Assembly: GCF_000219585.1 (NCBI RefSeq)
Contig: NC_015731.1
Coordinates: 3,162,001 to 3,226,000 of the forward strand
Origin: Nitrosomonas sp. Is79A3
GTDB lineage: Bacteria; Pseudomonadota; Gammaproteobacteria; Burkholderiales; Nitrosomonadaceae
Length of the DNA stretch: 64,000 bases
Direction: 5' to 3'
Below the pieces are notes generated by a model that saw only the letters and a list, made by a program, of their open reading frames with translations, searched no databases and was not told the origin of the DNA. Shown here one piece after another: positions 1-7,850 of the stretch (the stretch's first letter is position 1; each line of letters opens with the position of its first letter). The position numbers and the translations under genes are program-made.

Positions 1-1
1 A

Positions 2-1000
2 CAAAACGATGACCGCCAGCGTTTCAATAACAATTTCGGTGTGCGCAGTGTGTTGAACTTGAGTCAAATCGAGCGTGTACAAAGCACCGGGCCATTTTTC
101 CGCAATGAATGGAATATGCGAGACAAGCTCGATCTGGTCATCGGCGGCCGGTGGGATTGGTTGAACTATCAAGTCAAAGACCAATTTAAAACCGACGGCA
201 ATCAATCCGGTTCACGCACAGTATCGCAGGCCAGCGGCTCGGCCGGTCTGGTATATCACCTGACCAATCAGCAGCAGATTTATACGCATGTTGCTTCTGT
301 GTTTGAAGCACCGACCACCACCGAACTACTTAACAATCCGGCAGGAAGAGGCGGATTCAACCCCAATCTGAATGCGCAAACCTCGCTTAGCAACGAACTG
401 GGTTTTCGCGGCAACACGGCTGGATTCCAATACGATACGGCAGTATTTTTCATCCGCACCTGGGATGAAATCACGCCGTTCGAATTGCCCTCCTCGCCAG
501 GCCGGGCGTTTTTCCGCAATGCCGGACAATCGCGCCGGATAGGCGTGGAAACACGTTTGGCCACACCGGAATGGAAAGGACTGCGCGGTGAAGTCAGCTA
601 TACCTATTCAAACTTCGAATTTGAGAAATATGTGGTCAACGATGTCAGTCTGAAAGGCAATATTTTTCCCGGCATTCCCTCCCATCGCTGGGAAGGATTA
701 GTGCGCTATTCGCACCCGTTAGGTTTCTTCGGGCAAATTCACGTGCATCGTGTCGGCGAGTTTTACGTCAATGACGTCAATACCGCAACCAATCCGGCTT
801 ATAACCTCGGGCAGTTATTGGCAGGCTGGGAATTGAAGCGCAATGGAATCGAAGGTTCTGTGTTTTTTGGTATCAACAACCTGTTCGACGCGCAATACAA
901 TGCCAACACCCGCATCAATGCCGCGCTCGGACGTTATTATGAGCCCGGCCCGCCGCTCAATGTATTTGGCGGCGTGCGTGTCCGCATTGTGGCGTTTTGA
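2..1000 (+). CDS. TonB-dependent outer-membrane receptor, C-terminal part
   Basis: The reading frame is already open at the left edge of the window, so only the C-terminal ~330 residues of the protein are present. The sequence has the alternating polar/hydrophobic pattern of a 22-strand beta-barrel and ends in an aromatic residue (VRIVAF), the usual outer-membrane signal. Motifs near the end (INNLFDAQYN, then YEPGPP) are typical of the last strands of TonB-dependent siderophore or metal-chelate receptors. By family knowledge such proteins import ferric siderophores or cofactors with energy from TonB-ExbBD. The substrate cannot be told from this part. The next gene on the same strand follows after about 75 bases. 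Confidence 0.9.
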   Translation, partial: QNDDRQRFNNNFGVRSVLNLSQIERVQSTGPFFRNEWNMRDKLDLVIGGRWDWLNYQVKDQFKTDGNQSGSRTVSQASGSAGLVYHLTNQQQIYTHVASVFEAPTTTELLNNPAGRGGFNPNLNAQTSLSNELGFRGNTAGFQYDTAVFFIRTWDEITPFELPSSPGRAFFRNAGQSRRIGVETRLATPEWKGLRGEVSYTYSNFEFEKYVVNDVSLKGNIFPGIPSHRWEGLVRYSHPLGFFGQIHVHRVGEFYVNDVNTATNPAYNLGQLLAGWELKRNGIEGSVFFGINNLFDAQYNANTRINAALGRYYEPGPPLNVFGGVRVRIVAF

Positions 1001-1076
1001 TACCGCAAGTATTGAGGCCTTCCTGTAAGGGATGGTACATTTGCAAATCCGAGCAATACACCATCAGGCAATAAAA

Positions 1077-2201
1077 ATGATATTAAAACTTAAAAGCGTT
1101 ATCGCACTGATTACCTTACTCATCGGCAGCAGCCTTTTCTTTTCATCCGCTGCACAAGCGCAACGCATCCAGACCGAATTCAATGTGCGCTTAGTTGCTG
1201 AGGGATTGAAATTTCCCTGGGGCATGGCATTTATGCCGGATGGCAATGTGCTGGTCACGGAAAAAATTGGCCAATTGCGCATTATCACGCCGGATGGGCG
1301 CGTGTCAGAGCCTGTTAAAGGTGTGCCCGCTGTTTTTTTCCAGCAGCAGGGCGGCTTGCTGGATGTTGCGTTGGATCCGGAGTTTTTAAAAAACCGTCTA
1401 ATTTATTTGTCTTATGCTGAACCGGAAGGATCAAAAGCCGGTACTGCGGTTGCCAGAGCGGAACTGAAGGACGGTGCGCTGGAAAACCTGCAAGTGATTT
1501 TCCGCCAATTGCCAAAAACGGAAGGACCAGTGCATTTTGGATCACGCTTAGCATTTGCGCCTGATGGCAATCTTTTCATCACCTTGGGCGACCGCGGCGA
1601 TTACATGGAAGAAGCGCAGAATTTGAGCAACCATATCGGCAAAATAATCCGTATCCGTCCCGATGGCTCGGTGCCCGCCGATAATCCATTCGTCAATAAT
1701 CCGCAAGCCAAACCGGAAATCTGGTCGTACGGCCACCGCAGTGTGCAGGGCGCTGCGATTCATCCCCAAACGGGCGCGTTGTGGATTCATGAACACGGCC
1801 CCAAGGGGGGCGATGAGATCAATATTCCGCAGCCCGGCAAAAATTACGGCTGGCCCAAGGCTAATTACGGCACACATTACAATGGTGTGCCGATAAAAAA
1901 CGAGCATGCCGAACAGGGCTTTGAAGAACCGATTCACTACTGGACGCCCTCGATCGCACCTTCCGGCATGGTGTTCTACACCGGCAAACTGTTTCCGGGG
2001 TGGCGTGGCAGCCTGTTTGCCGGTACCTTGGCGGGCCGGCAACTCGTGCGATTAACGATTGACGATAAGAAAATTCTCAGCGAAGAGCGATTATTAACCA
2101 ATACGCTGCGTTTCCGCGATGTGGAACAAGGCCCGGACGGCGCGTTATATTTATTGACGGACGAAGAAAACGGCAAGCTGTTGAAGCTGACACCAAAGTA
2201 A
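1077..2201 (+). CDS. PQQ-dependent aldose sugar dehydrogenase (GSDH family), periplasmic
   Basis: This is a six-bladed beta-propeller of the glucose/sorbosone dehydrogenase family, related to E. coli YliI. It is expected to oxidise aldoses in the periplasm with PQQ as cofactor. The start at 1077 is preferred over 1032 because it gives a clean signal peptide: a positive start (MILKLK), a hydrophobic stretch and an AQA cleavage site before QRIQ. Family landmarks are FPWGMAFMPDGNVLVTE, HFGSRLAFAPDGNLFITLGD, the GHRSVQG blade and the HEHGPKGGDE segment that carries cofactor and calcium ligands. Length is normal at about 374 aa. A receptor gene lies just upstream on the same strand. Electron acceptor and true sugar substrate are unknown. 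Confidence 0.9.
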   Translation: MILKLKSVIALITLLIGSSLFFSSAAQAQRIQTEFNVRLVAEGLKFPWGMAFMPDGNVLVTEKIGQLRIITPDGRVSEPVKGVPAVFFQQQGGLLDVALDPEFLKNRLIYLSYAEPEGSKAGTAVARAELKDGALENLQVIFRQLPKTEGPVHFGSRLAFAPDGNLFITLGDRGDYMEEAQNLSNHIGKIIRIRPDGSVPADNPFVNNPQAKPEIWSYGHRSVQGAAIHPQTGALWIHEHGPKGGDEINIPQPGKNYGWPKANYGTHYNGVPIKNEHAEQGFEEPIHYWTPSIAPSGMVFYTGKLFPGWRGSLFAGTLAGRQLVRLTIDDKKILSEERLLTNTLRFRDVEQGPDGALYLLTDEENGKLLKLTPK

Positions 2202-2220
2202 AGGCTCAATACCGCGCAAA

Positions 2221-2387
2221 CTAGGAGGCTGTCCAAGAATAGTGATCGTAGCGAGGGAAAGCTATTTTGAGACAGATTTTTCGATTATTTGAGGCGAATA
2301 GTTATTCTATTTAACGAGAATAATCGGGAAATATGACCAAAATAGCTTTTCTGCAGTAGATCGCTCTATTCTCGGACAGCCTCCTAG
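2221..2387. mobile_element. 167-bp MITE-like palindromic element with CTAG ends
   Basis: The element begins CTAGGAGGCTGTCC and ends GGACAGCCTCCTAG. The terminal inverted repeat runs for about 22 bases (…AGAATAG) with one or two mismatches. Inside the termini, a second inverted pair (AAAGCTATTTTG / CAAAATAGCTTT) and further complementary stretches let almost the whole element fold into one hairpin. The outer CTAG at both ends fits a YTAR-type target duplication as made by IS5-family transposases. There is no coding capacity. It fills most of the gap between the sugar dehydrogenase and ppk1. A relic of the same end lies at 19577-19604. Confidence 0.75.
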
Positions 2388-2485
2388 GCTAGAATGAAGC
2401 TTGTTTTATATTTCCCTGTTAATCGCCCCTAAGCGGAATTGACCGGCCCGCAACAAATACCAATTTTTCTGAGCAGTTACCATTG

Positions 2486-4561
2486 ATGGATACCATTGAC
2501 CTCAAAAATCCTACGCTTTATATCAATCGCGAGCTGAGTCTGCTGGAATTCAACCGGCGCGTCATCGAACAAGCCAAAGATGAAAGCTTGCCGCTGCTGG
2601 AAAGACTGCGTTTTTTATGTATTGCCAGCACCAATTTGGATGAGTTCTTCGAAATCCGCGTGGCCGGTTTGAAACAACAAGTCAAATACAGCTCTGTGCA
2701 AACGGGGGCAGACAATCTGTCACCGGCAGAAGTACTGGCACGTGTCAGTGAAACAGCACATCAGTTTGTGGTTGAGCAGTACAGCGTATGGAATGACATG
2801 ATCATACCCGCACTGGCCAAGGACAAAATACGATTGCTACGCCGCACGCATTGGAAGCCCTTGCTCAGCCGCTGGGTACATCGCTATTTTAAGGATGAAG
2901 TATTACCTGTGCTCAGCCCGATTGGCTTGGATCCTGCGCATCCTTTTCCCAAGGTTCTGAACAAAAATCTCTATTTCATTATATCGTTGGAAGGAAAAGA
3001 CGCCTTTGGACGAGACTCAGGACTGGCCATTGTGCAAGCGCCGCGCTCATTGCCCAGGATTGTCCAGATTCCGCCAAAATATAGTGGCGGGAATCATGAT
3101 TTTGTCATGCTGTCATCAATCATTCATGCGCATGTGAGCGATCTGTTTCCCGGTATGAATGCAACCGGTTGCTACCAATTCAAAGTCACGCGCGACAGCG
3201 ATTTGTTTATTGACGATGAAGAAATTGACGATCTGCTGCGCGCCCTGGAAGGTGAATTGCCTTCGCGGCGATTCAGTGATGCCGTGCGCCTGGAAGTTGC
3301 AGATAATTGCCCGGATAATCTCAGCAATTTCCTGTTGCAAAAATTTGGATTACAACCAAGCGACCTTTATCAGGTTGCAGGACCTGTCAATCTGGGACGC
3401 TTGCTCGCGATTTGTGATTTGGTTGATCGTCCTGAATTAAAATTTGCCGGATTCACACCGGAAATACCCAGGCGTTTGCTCAAGAATACCAATATATTTG
3501 ATGCGCTGCACAATGGCGACATCTTGCTGCATCATCCATTTCAATCGTTTGCGCCAATTATCGACTTTCTGCGGCAGGCCGCGGCCGATCCCAATGTGTT
3601 ATCGATCAAGCAGACGCTTTATCGCACCGGTGTCGATTCGGCAGTCGTCGAAATATTAAAAATAGCCGCGCGTGCCGGCAAGGAAGTCACCGTGGTAATT
3701 GAGCTGCGGGCACGGTTCGATGAAGAAGCCAATATCGAATTGGCCAGTGAACTTCAGCAAGCTGGGGCGCATGTGGTATACGGTGTAGTAAATTATAAAA
3801 CCCATGCCAAAATGATCCTGGTGGTCAGACGGGAAGGCCGCACTCTGCGTCGTTATGTCCATTTGGGAACGGGTAATTATCATGCGCGAACCGCGCGTTT
3901 ATATACCGACTACGGTCTGCTGACTTGTGACAAAGCGATCGGAGAAGATGTGAACAAGATGTTTCATCAACTGACCGGCCTCGGCCGGGCGGGTAAATTG
4001 AAAAAGCTTTTGCAATCGCCTTTCACGCTGCACAAAGGCATACTCAACTATATCGAAAAAGAAATCAGCGCTGCGAATGAAGGAAAAAAAGCCTGGATTA
4101 TTGCCAAAATGAATGCGTTGGTTGATCCTGAAATCATCGCAGCATTGTATAAGGCTTCACAGGTCGGCGTCAAAATCGATCTGATCATTCGCGGTGTGTG
4201 TTGCCTGCGCCCAGGAATTAAAGGTATCTCGGAGAATATTAATGTACGCTCCATCGTAGGCCGTTTCCTGGAACACACCCGCGTTTATTATTTCCATAAC
4301 GGCGGTGAAGAATTGGTATTTTGTTCCAGTGCTGACTGGATGACACGCAATTTACATTACCGGGTGGAAGTGTGTTTCCCAATCGAAGAAAAACGCACCA
4401 GTGACACCGTGATTAAATATGGATTATTAAGTTATCTCTCGGACAACACACAGGCCTGGGTACTGCAAAGTGATGGCTCGTACAAACGTTTAAAACCCGG
4501 ATCTGCTAAACCGCGTTCGGCGCAACAGCTTCTATTGGAGCATTATTGCGATTTGTCCTAG
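2486..4561 (+). CDS. ppk1: Polyphosphate kinase 1
   Basis: Makes long-chain polyphosphate reversibly from ATP through a phosphohistidine intermediate. The protein is about 691 aa, the usual size for PPK1. The N-terminal domain begins with the diagnostic YINRELSLLEFNRRV. The first phospholipase-D-like half carries YVHLGTGNYHARTARLYTDY, holding the autophosphorylated histidine, and the second half carries EHTRVYYFHNGG with the second active-site histidine. ATG at 2486 is chosen over TTG at 2483. The gene converges on ppx, which hydrolyses the product, and the two overlap by four bases. The 5' flank holds a MITE, so its promoter is probably close to 2390-2480. Confidence 0.97.
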   Translation: MDTIDLKNPTLYINRELSLLEFNRRVIEQAKDESLPLLERLRFLCIASTNLDEFFEIRVAGLKQQVKYSSVQTGADNLSPAEVLARVSETAHQFVVEQYSVWNDMIIPALAKDKIRLLRRTHWKPLLSRWVHRYFKDEVLPVLSPIGLDPAHPFPKVLNKNLYFIISLEGKDAFGRDSGLAIVQAPRSLPRIVQIPPKYSGGNHDFVMLSSIIHAHVSDLFPGMNATGCYQFKVTRDSDLFIDDEEIDDLLRALEGELPSRRFSDAVRLEVADNCPDNLSNFLLQKFGLQPSDLYQVAGPVNLGRLLAICDLVDRPELKFAGFTPEIPRRLLKNTNIFDALHNGDILLHHPFQSFAPIIDFLRQAAADPNVLSIKQTLYRTGVDSAVVEILKIAARAGKEVTVVIELRARFDEEANIELASELQQAGAHVVYGVVNYKTHAKMILVVRREGRTLRRYVHLGTGNYHARTARLYTDYGLLTCDKAIGEDVNKMFHQLTGLGRAGKLKKLLQSPFTLHKGILNYIEKEISAANEGKKAWIIAKMNALVDPEIIAALYKASQVGVKIDLIIRGVCCLRPGIKGISENINVRSIVGRFLEHTRVYYFHNGGEELVFCSSADWMTRNLHYRVEVCFPIEEKRTSDTVIKYGLLSYLSDNTQAWVLQSDGSYKRLKPGSAKPRSAQQLLLEHYCDLS

Positions 4562-6054
4562 TTGACCATCAATTTGATGTCTGCAACCTGTAGAAAGTCT
4601 TGCTCAGTACCCAAATCAACGAGTGTTAAAGGATGTTTATCCAGCCATTCTGGCGGGAAATCCAGATTAATTCTGTTTTTGTTTACACGAATGCGAATTT
4701 CCGGAAGTTTGCTATTGGACCGGCTTCTGTGCAGAACGACGGCTAATCTCAGCAAAACACAAATCCTGATGATAGCGACCCTTCGCGATTGGGAAATGGA
4801 TTCAAACTCTTCCAGCGGGAATTTCCTGCGATGACTTCTAACCAGCATCGCCAGCTTAATTTGCTCCTGGCGGGAAAAACCCGCCAAATCCGAGTTAGCC
4901 GTTAAATAGGCGCCATGCCGGTGATACTGATTATGCGCAACCGATAAACCGATTTCGTGAATGACGGCCCCCCATACTAATAATTTCAAATCCGTTTTTT
5001 CATCCAGCTCCCAATCGGTCTCTACCTGACGAAAAAGATTCTCCGCCGTATCCCTAACCCGATCCGCCTGCTCCATATCAACATTGTATCTTTGCGCGAC
5101 AACCATGATGGTTTTGTCTCTGATATCCTCATTGTGTACCCGGCCAATCAGGTCGTACAACAAACCTTCGCGCAGCGCACCTTCGGATATATTCATCTTA
5201 TCCAGATTCAGAGCTTCAAAAACCCCGCATAATATCGCCACGCCACTGGCAAATACAGGTTTTCTGCGTTCGGATAAACCTTCAAAATTGATCAACGCGC
5301 TGTCACCAATCGCAATGAGTGATTCGATTAACCGTGTCAGCGCGGAAGCGGTGATGCCCGAATCGCACCAGCCTTGCGCCTGTACCACATCGCGTATGGT
5401 CATGATGGTTCCGGAAGATCCCAGCGCATGCTCCCACCCCATTTTCTTATAGGCCGTTTCGATCGATTCCAATTCCTGCATCGCAAACAATACAGCTTTA
5501 CGCATTTTCTTCGCTTTTATTTTGCCATCTTCGAAAAAGCGTTGCTGCATATTGACGCATCCCATATACAGGCTCTCGGTATAGTACGTATCAAATCCGC
5601 GGCCAATGATTACCTCGGTACTGCCTCCGCCGATATCAACAACCAGACGTTTATTGATATCATCGTATAAGCTGTGCGCAACACCGGAATAGATAAGCCT
5701 GGCTTCCTCACGCCCCGCTATGATCTCGATCTGATGACCCAGTGCGCTATAGGCTTGCGACAAAAAATCCCCGCCATTTCGTGCCTGACGCAGTGTATTG
5801 GTCCCCACAGCGCGAACATTCACATGCGGAATATCTCTGATGCGTTGACCGAACCGCTGCAAGCATTCCAGTGCCTGCTGCATGGATTCTTTCGACAACT
5901 CCTGCTTGTTATTCAAACCTGCAGCCAACCTGACCATCTCTTTCATGCGGTCAATAATCTGTAGACGGCCGTCCACCAGATTAGCAACAATCATGTGAAA
6001 ACTATTTGAGCCTAAATCGACAGCGGCGTAGGATTCATCCATGTTTGGTGTCAT
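4558..6054 (-). CDS. ppx: Exopolyphosphatase (Ppx/GppA family)
   Basis: Removes terminal phosphates from polyphosphate, or the 5' phosphate of pppGpp. It belongs to the ASKHA superfamily: the first phosphate-binding loop is AAVDLGSNSFHMIV near the N-terminus, the second is VVDIGGGSTEVI around residue 150, and a C-terminal HD-like helical domain contains AVIHEIG. Length is about 498 aa, as in E. coli Ppx. The start at 6054 has no clear ribosome binding site; the ATG four codons later is an alternative. It faces ppk1 (shared CTAG at the stops) and diverges from the sixA-like gene, with the two 5' ends overlapping or close. Confidence 0.95.
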   Translation of the reverse strand: MTPNMDESYAAVDLGSNSFHMIVANLVDGRLQIIDRMKEMVRLAAGLNNKQELSKESMQQALECLQRFGQRIRDIPHVNVRAVGTNTLRQARNGGDFLSQAYSALGHQIEIIAGREEARLIYSGVAHSLYDDINKRLVVDIGGGSTEVIIGRGFDTYYTESLYMGCVNMQQRFFEDGKIKAKKMRKAVLFAMQELESIETAYKKMGWEHALGSSGTIMTIRDVVQAQGWCDSGITASALTRLIESLIAIGDSALINFEGLSERRKPVFASGVAILCGVFEALNLDKMNISEGALREGLLYDLIGRVHNEDIRDKTIMVVAQRYNVDMEQADRVRDTAENLFRQVETDWELDEKTDLKLLVWGAVIHEIGLSVAHNQYHRHGAYLTANSDLAGFSRQEQIKLAMLVRSHRRKFPLEEFESISQSRRVAIIRICVLLRLAVVLHRSRSNSKLPEIRIRVNKNRINLDFPPEWLDKHPLTLVDLGTEQDFLQVADIKLMVN

Positions 6055-6100
6055 AGAAATGATAATATGTAGATCAACGAAGGAATTTCATAACAGACCC

Positions 6101-6625
6101 ATGCAAGAACATCAACTGATCATCATGCGCCATGCGAAATCAGACTGGTCTGAAGAAGACCGATCTGATTTTGATCGGCCTTTAACAACTCGCGGGGAAA
6201 AAGCCGCAAAACTCATGAGTAAATGGTTAAAGCAGAAACAATATCGCATAGACCGAATCATTTGCTCACCTGCGTTGCGCGCAAAACAAACCTGCCAATT
6301 GGTATCAAAGGAACTGGGCATACCCCAGAATAATATTCTTTGGGAACCAGGGATTTATGAGGCCTCATTGAATAACTTACGCTCCCTTGTCAATCAACAC
6401 AGCGAAGGAATTCATACGTTACTAATCATTGGTCATAATCCAGGGCTTGATCAATTACTCTGTTACCTATCCAAAGACCCGCCACCTGTCAGCAGCTCCG
6501 GCAAACTTCTGACTACCGCCGCAGTCGCCATACTAAATTACGGCAATGCCGCCATTACGGCAAATCCGCTTCAGGCACAGTTGCAATACTTGGTCAGACC
6601 CAACGATTTATCAAAATTCCAATAA
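6101..6625 (+). CDS. sixA: SixA-type phosphohistidine phosphatase (histidine phosphatase family)
   Basis: A short member (about 174 aa) of the phosphoglycerate-mutase-like superfamily. The catalytic RHG-type motif is seen as IIMRHAKSDW at the N-terminus, followed by the second histidine in LLIIGHNPGLD. The RHA variant plus the small size match SixA proteins, which dephosphorylate histidine on phosphotransfer proteins. ATG at 6101 is selected because it puts the RHA motif about 9 residues from the start as in relatives; an AAGGAA lies somewhat far upstream. It is divergent from ppx, and its stop codon lies inside the stem of the following terminator. The substrate in this organism is inferred, not shown. 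Confidence 0.85.
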   Translation: MQEHQLIIMRHAKSDWSEEDRSDFDRPLTTRGEKAAKLMSKWLKQKQYRIDRIICSPALRAKQTCQLVSKELGIPQNNILWEPGIYEASLNNLRSLVNQHSEGIHTLLIIGHNPGLDQLLCYLSKDPPPVSSSGKLLTTAAVAILNYGNAAITANPLQAQLQYLVRPNDLSKFQ

Positions 6626-6659
6626 GCTTCCTGAAAAAAGCTTAAAAGCTTATTGGAAT
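6616..6659. terminator. Perfect 14-bp inverted repeat, bidirectional terminator
   Basis: ATTCCAATAAGCTT at 6616-6629 is matched exactly by AAGCTTATTGGAAT at 6646-6659 around a 16-base A-rich loop. It sits between two converging genes, contains the sixA-like stop codon and has A/T runs at both sides, so it could terminate both transcripts. The stem is AT-rich rather than GC-rich. Confidence 0.6.
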
Positions 6660-6670
6660 ACTTGTTTTAG

Positions 6671-7132
6671 CTATGACTTCTTTTTATCTTTCTTTTTATC
6701 TTTCTTTTTATCTTTCTTTTTGCTCTTATCCTTCTTCTTTTTATCTTTTTTTTCTTCTTTCTTGTCGTCCTTTTTATCCTTTTTCTTGCCCTTGTCCTTC
6801 ATTTCATCCGCTTCGGCCTGATTAACAGGTGGTTTAGCTACAGGCTGTTTAACCGCGGGCTGTTCAATTGCAGTCTTTTTAGTCGCGGCTTTTTTAACGG
6901 CTGTCTGAATCTTATTGGCTGGCGTGCTTGGCTGCTTAGTCACCTTACTCCGCAAACAATCCGCCGCTGCTTTCTTGACTGCACGTGCGCGTATATCACC
7001 ACTCATCCCCGGTATTTTCTGCAATTCTGCCAGACTCATTGAAGCCAGTGCTTCGACAGTTTTGATATTGCGTTCAGATAGCAGTTTGACTGTGGCGGGA
7101 CCAATTCCAGTAACATCAGTTAATTTAGCCAT
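6671..7132 (-). CDS. Helix-hairpin-helix protein with lysine-rich C-terminal tail
   Basis: About 153 aa. Residues 1-60 form a helix-hairpin-helix DNA-binding unit (LTDVTGIGPATVKLLSER, then LQKIPGMSG), as found in RNA polymerase alpha CTD-like and nucleoid proteins. A middle linker is rich in Ala, Pro, Lys and Thr. The last ~45 residues are almost only Lys, Asp and Glu in KKDKKK units. The tail is coded by 12-base direct repeats (6677-6722), so its length may vary between strains. The layout resembles histone-H1-like nucleoid proteins with a basic tail. A role in DNA binding or compaction is inferred. It faces the sixA-like gene with a terminator between. Confidence 0.75.
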   Translation of the reverse strand: MAKLTDVTGIGPATVKLLSERNIKTVEALASMSLAELQKIPGMSGDIRARAVKKAAADCLRSKVTKQPSTPANKIQTAVKKAATKKTAIEQPAVKQPVAKPPVNQAEADEMKDKGKKKDKKDDKKEEKKDKKKKDKSKKKDKKKDKKKDKKKS

Positions 7133-7234
7133 GACTAGATTCCTGTTTGCTTGAAAAGCTCATTATATCCGTCTGTCAATTTAATACAACGAACATTCGG
7201 CAAGCAGTATTGGTGTTATCAACCGTAACTTTAA

Positions 7235-7303
7235 GCAACCTCCGAATAACTGTCATTTCGAGCGGCGCGAAAAATCTATACTGTTGATTGCCAAAGATTC
7301 CTC
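7235..7303. repeat. Partial copy of the 7717-7826 MITE, inverted orientation
   Basis: About 69 bases match, in reverse orientation, one end and the central part of the element at 7717-7826 (for example AATAACTGTCATTTCGAG and the ATACTGTTGATTGCCAAAGA core). It lacks the other terminus. It is flanked by TTAA at 7231-7234 and 7304-7307. With the full copy it brackets the HNH gene as an inverted pair. Confidence 0.7.
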
Positions 7304-7322
7304 TTAAATAACACCCGATGAA

Positions 7323-7682
7323 TTACGATTTATTCTTGAGTCTGTCTTTCAGATTGGCAAACGGATTAAATGTGGCGACTGTTTCAGTTCCCCCGCTATC
7401 AACGCGCCCCATGGAATCTTTAAGCTTGGAATGTTCATTTTCGTGACAGTAGGTACAGAGTAGTTCCCAATTACTGCCATCGAGCGGGTTGTCATCATGA
7501 TTACTGTTCTTGTGATGCACTTCCAGCAACTGCAGGTTTTTGTGATCAAACGTGCGTGCGCAACGGCCACAGACCCATGGAAACAACTTGAGTGCTTGCT
7601 CCCGGTATCCTCTTGCACGTTTCTCTGCATTCAGGCGTGCTTCCAGAACCACTTTATCCAGCTTACTGGTGTCTTTTGCCAT
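7323..7682 (-). CDS. HNH endonuclease, YajD-like
   Basis: A small protein of about 119 aa. It has a zinc-knuckle/HNH fold: two CxxC pairs (CGRCART and CTYCHENEH) and the LLEVHHKNSNHDDNPLDG active-site region, where the central histidine is the general base. Length and layout match E. coli YajD. A basic N-terminal helix and a C-terminal tail complete it. Function is a metal-dependent DNA nuclease by family; the cellular role is unknown. It stands alone on the minus strand, bracketed by the two inverted MITE copies at 7235-7303 and 7717-7826, which lie in its 3' and 5' flanks. Confidence 0.85.
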   Translation of the reverse strand: MAKDTSKLDKVVLEARLNAEKRARGYREQALKLFPWVCGRCARTFDHKNLQLLEVHHKNSNHDDNPLDGSNWELLCTYCHENEHSKLKDSMGRVDSGGTETVATFNPFANLKDRLKNKS

Positions 7683-7716
7683 CGATTTGCTTCCTCCACA
7701 GCGAGGGATAAGTTAA

Positions 7717-7826
7717 GGAATCTCTGAATAACTCACCTTTGTCATTCCGAACGGAGTGAGGAATCTTTGGCAATCAACAGTATAGATTTCTCGCTCTGCT
7801 CGAAATGACAGTTATTCATAGGTTCC
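7717..7826. mobile_element. 110-bp MITE flanked by TTAA, with IS5-like termini
   Basis: The termini read GGAATCTCTGAATAACT and, from the other side, GGAACCTATGAATAACT. The inner part is an imperfect 26-bp hairpin (GTCATTCCGAACGGAGTGAG… pairing with a CTCGAAATGAC end). TTAA occurs directly outside both ends (7713-7716 and 7827-7830). The termini resemble those of the IS5-family element at 18122-19312 (GGAAACTCTGATTAAGT), which also sits between TTAA copies. It has no coding capacity and lies upstream of the HNH gene. Confidence 0.8.
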
Positions 7827-7850
7827 TTAAATGATAGTTTTCCAACAAAG

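Noticed and set aside
6546..6821. Plus-strand frame of Phe/Leu/Ser repeats
   Set aside because: It is the antisense reading of the lysine-rich tail of the helix-hairpin-helix gene.
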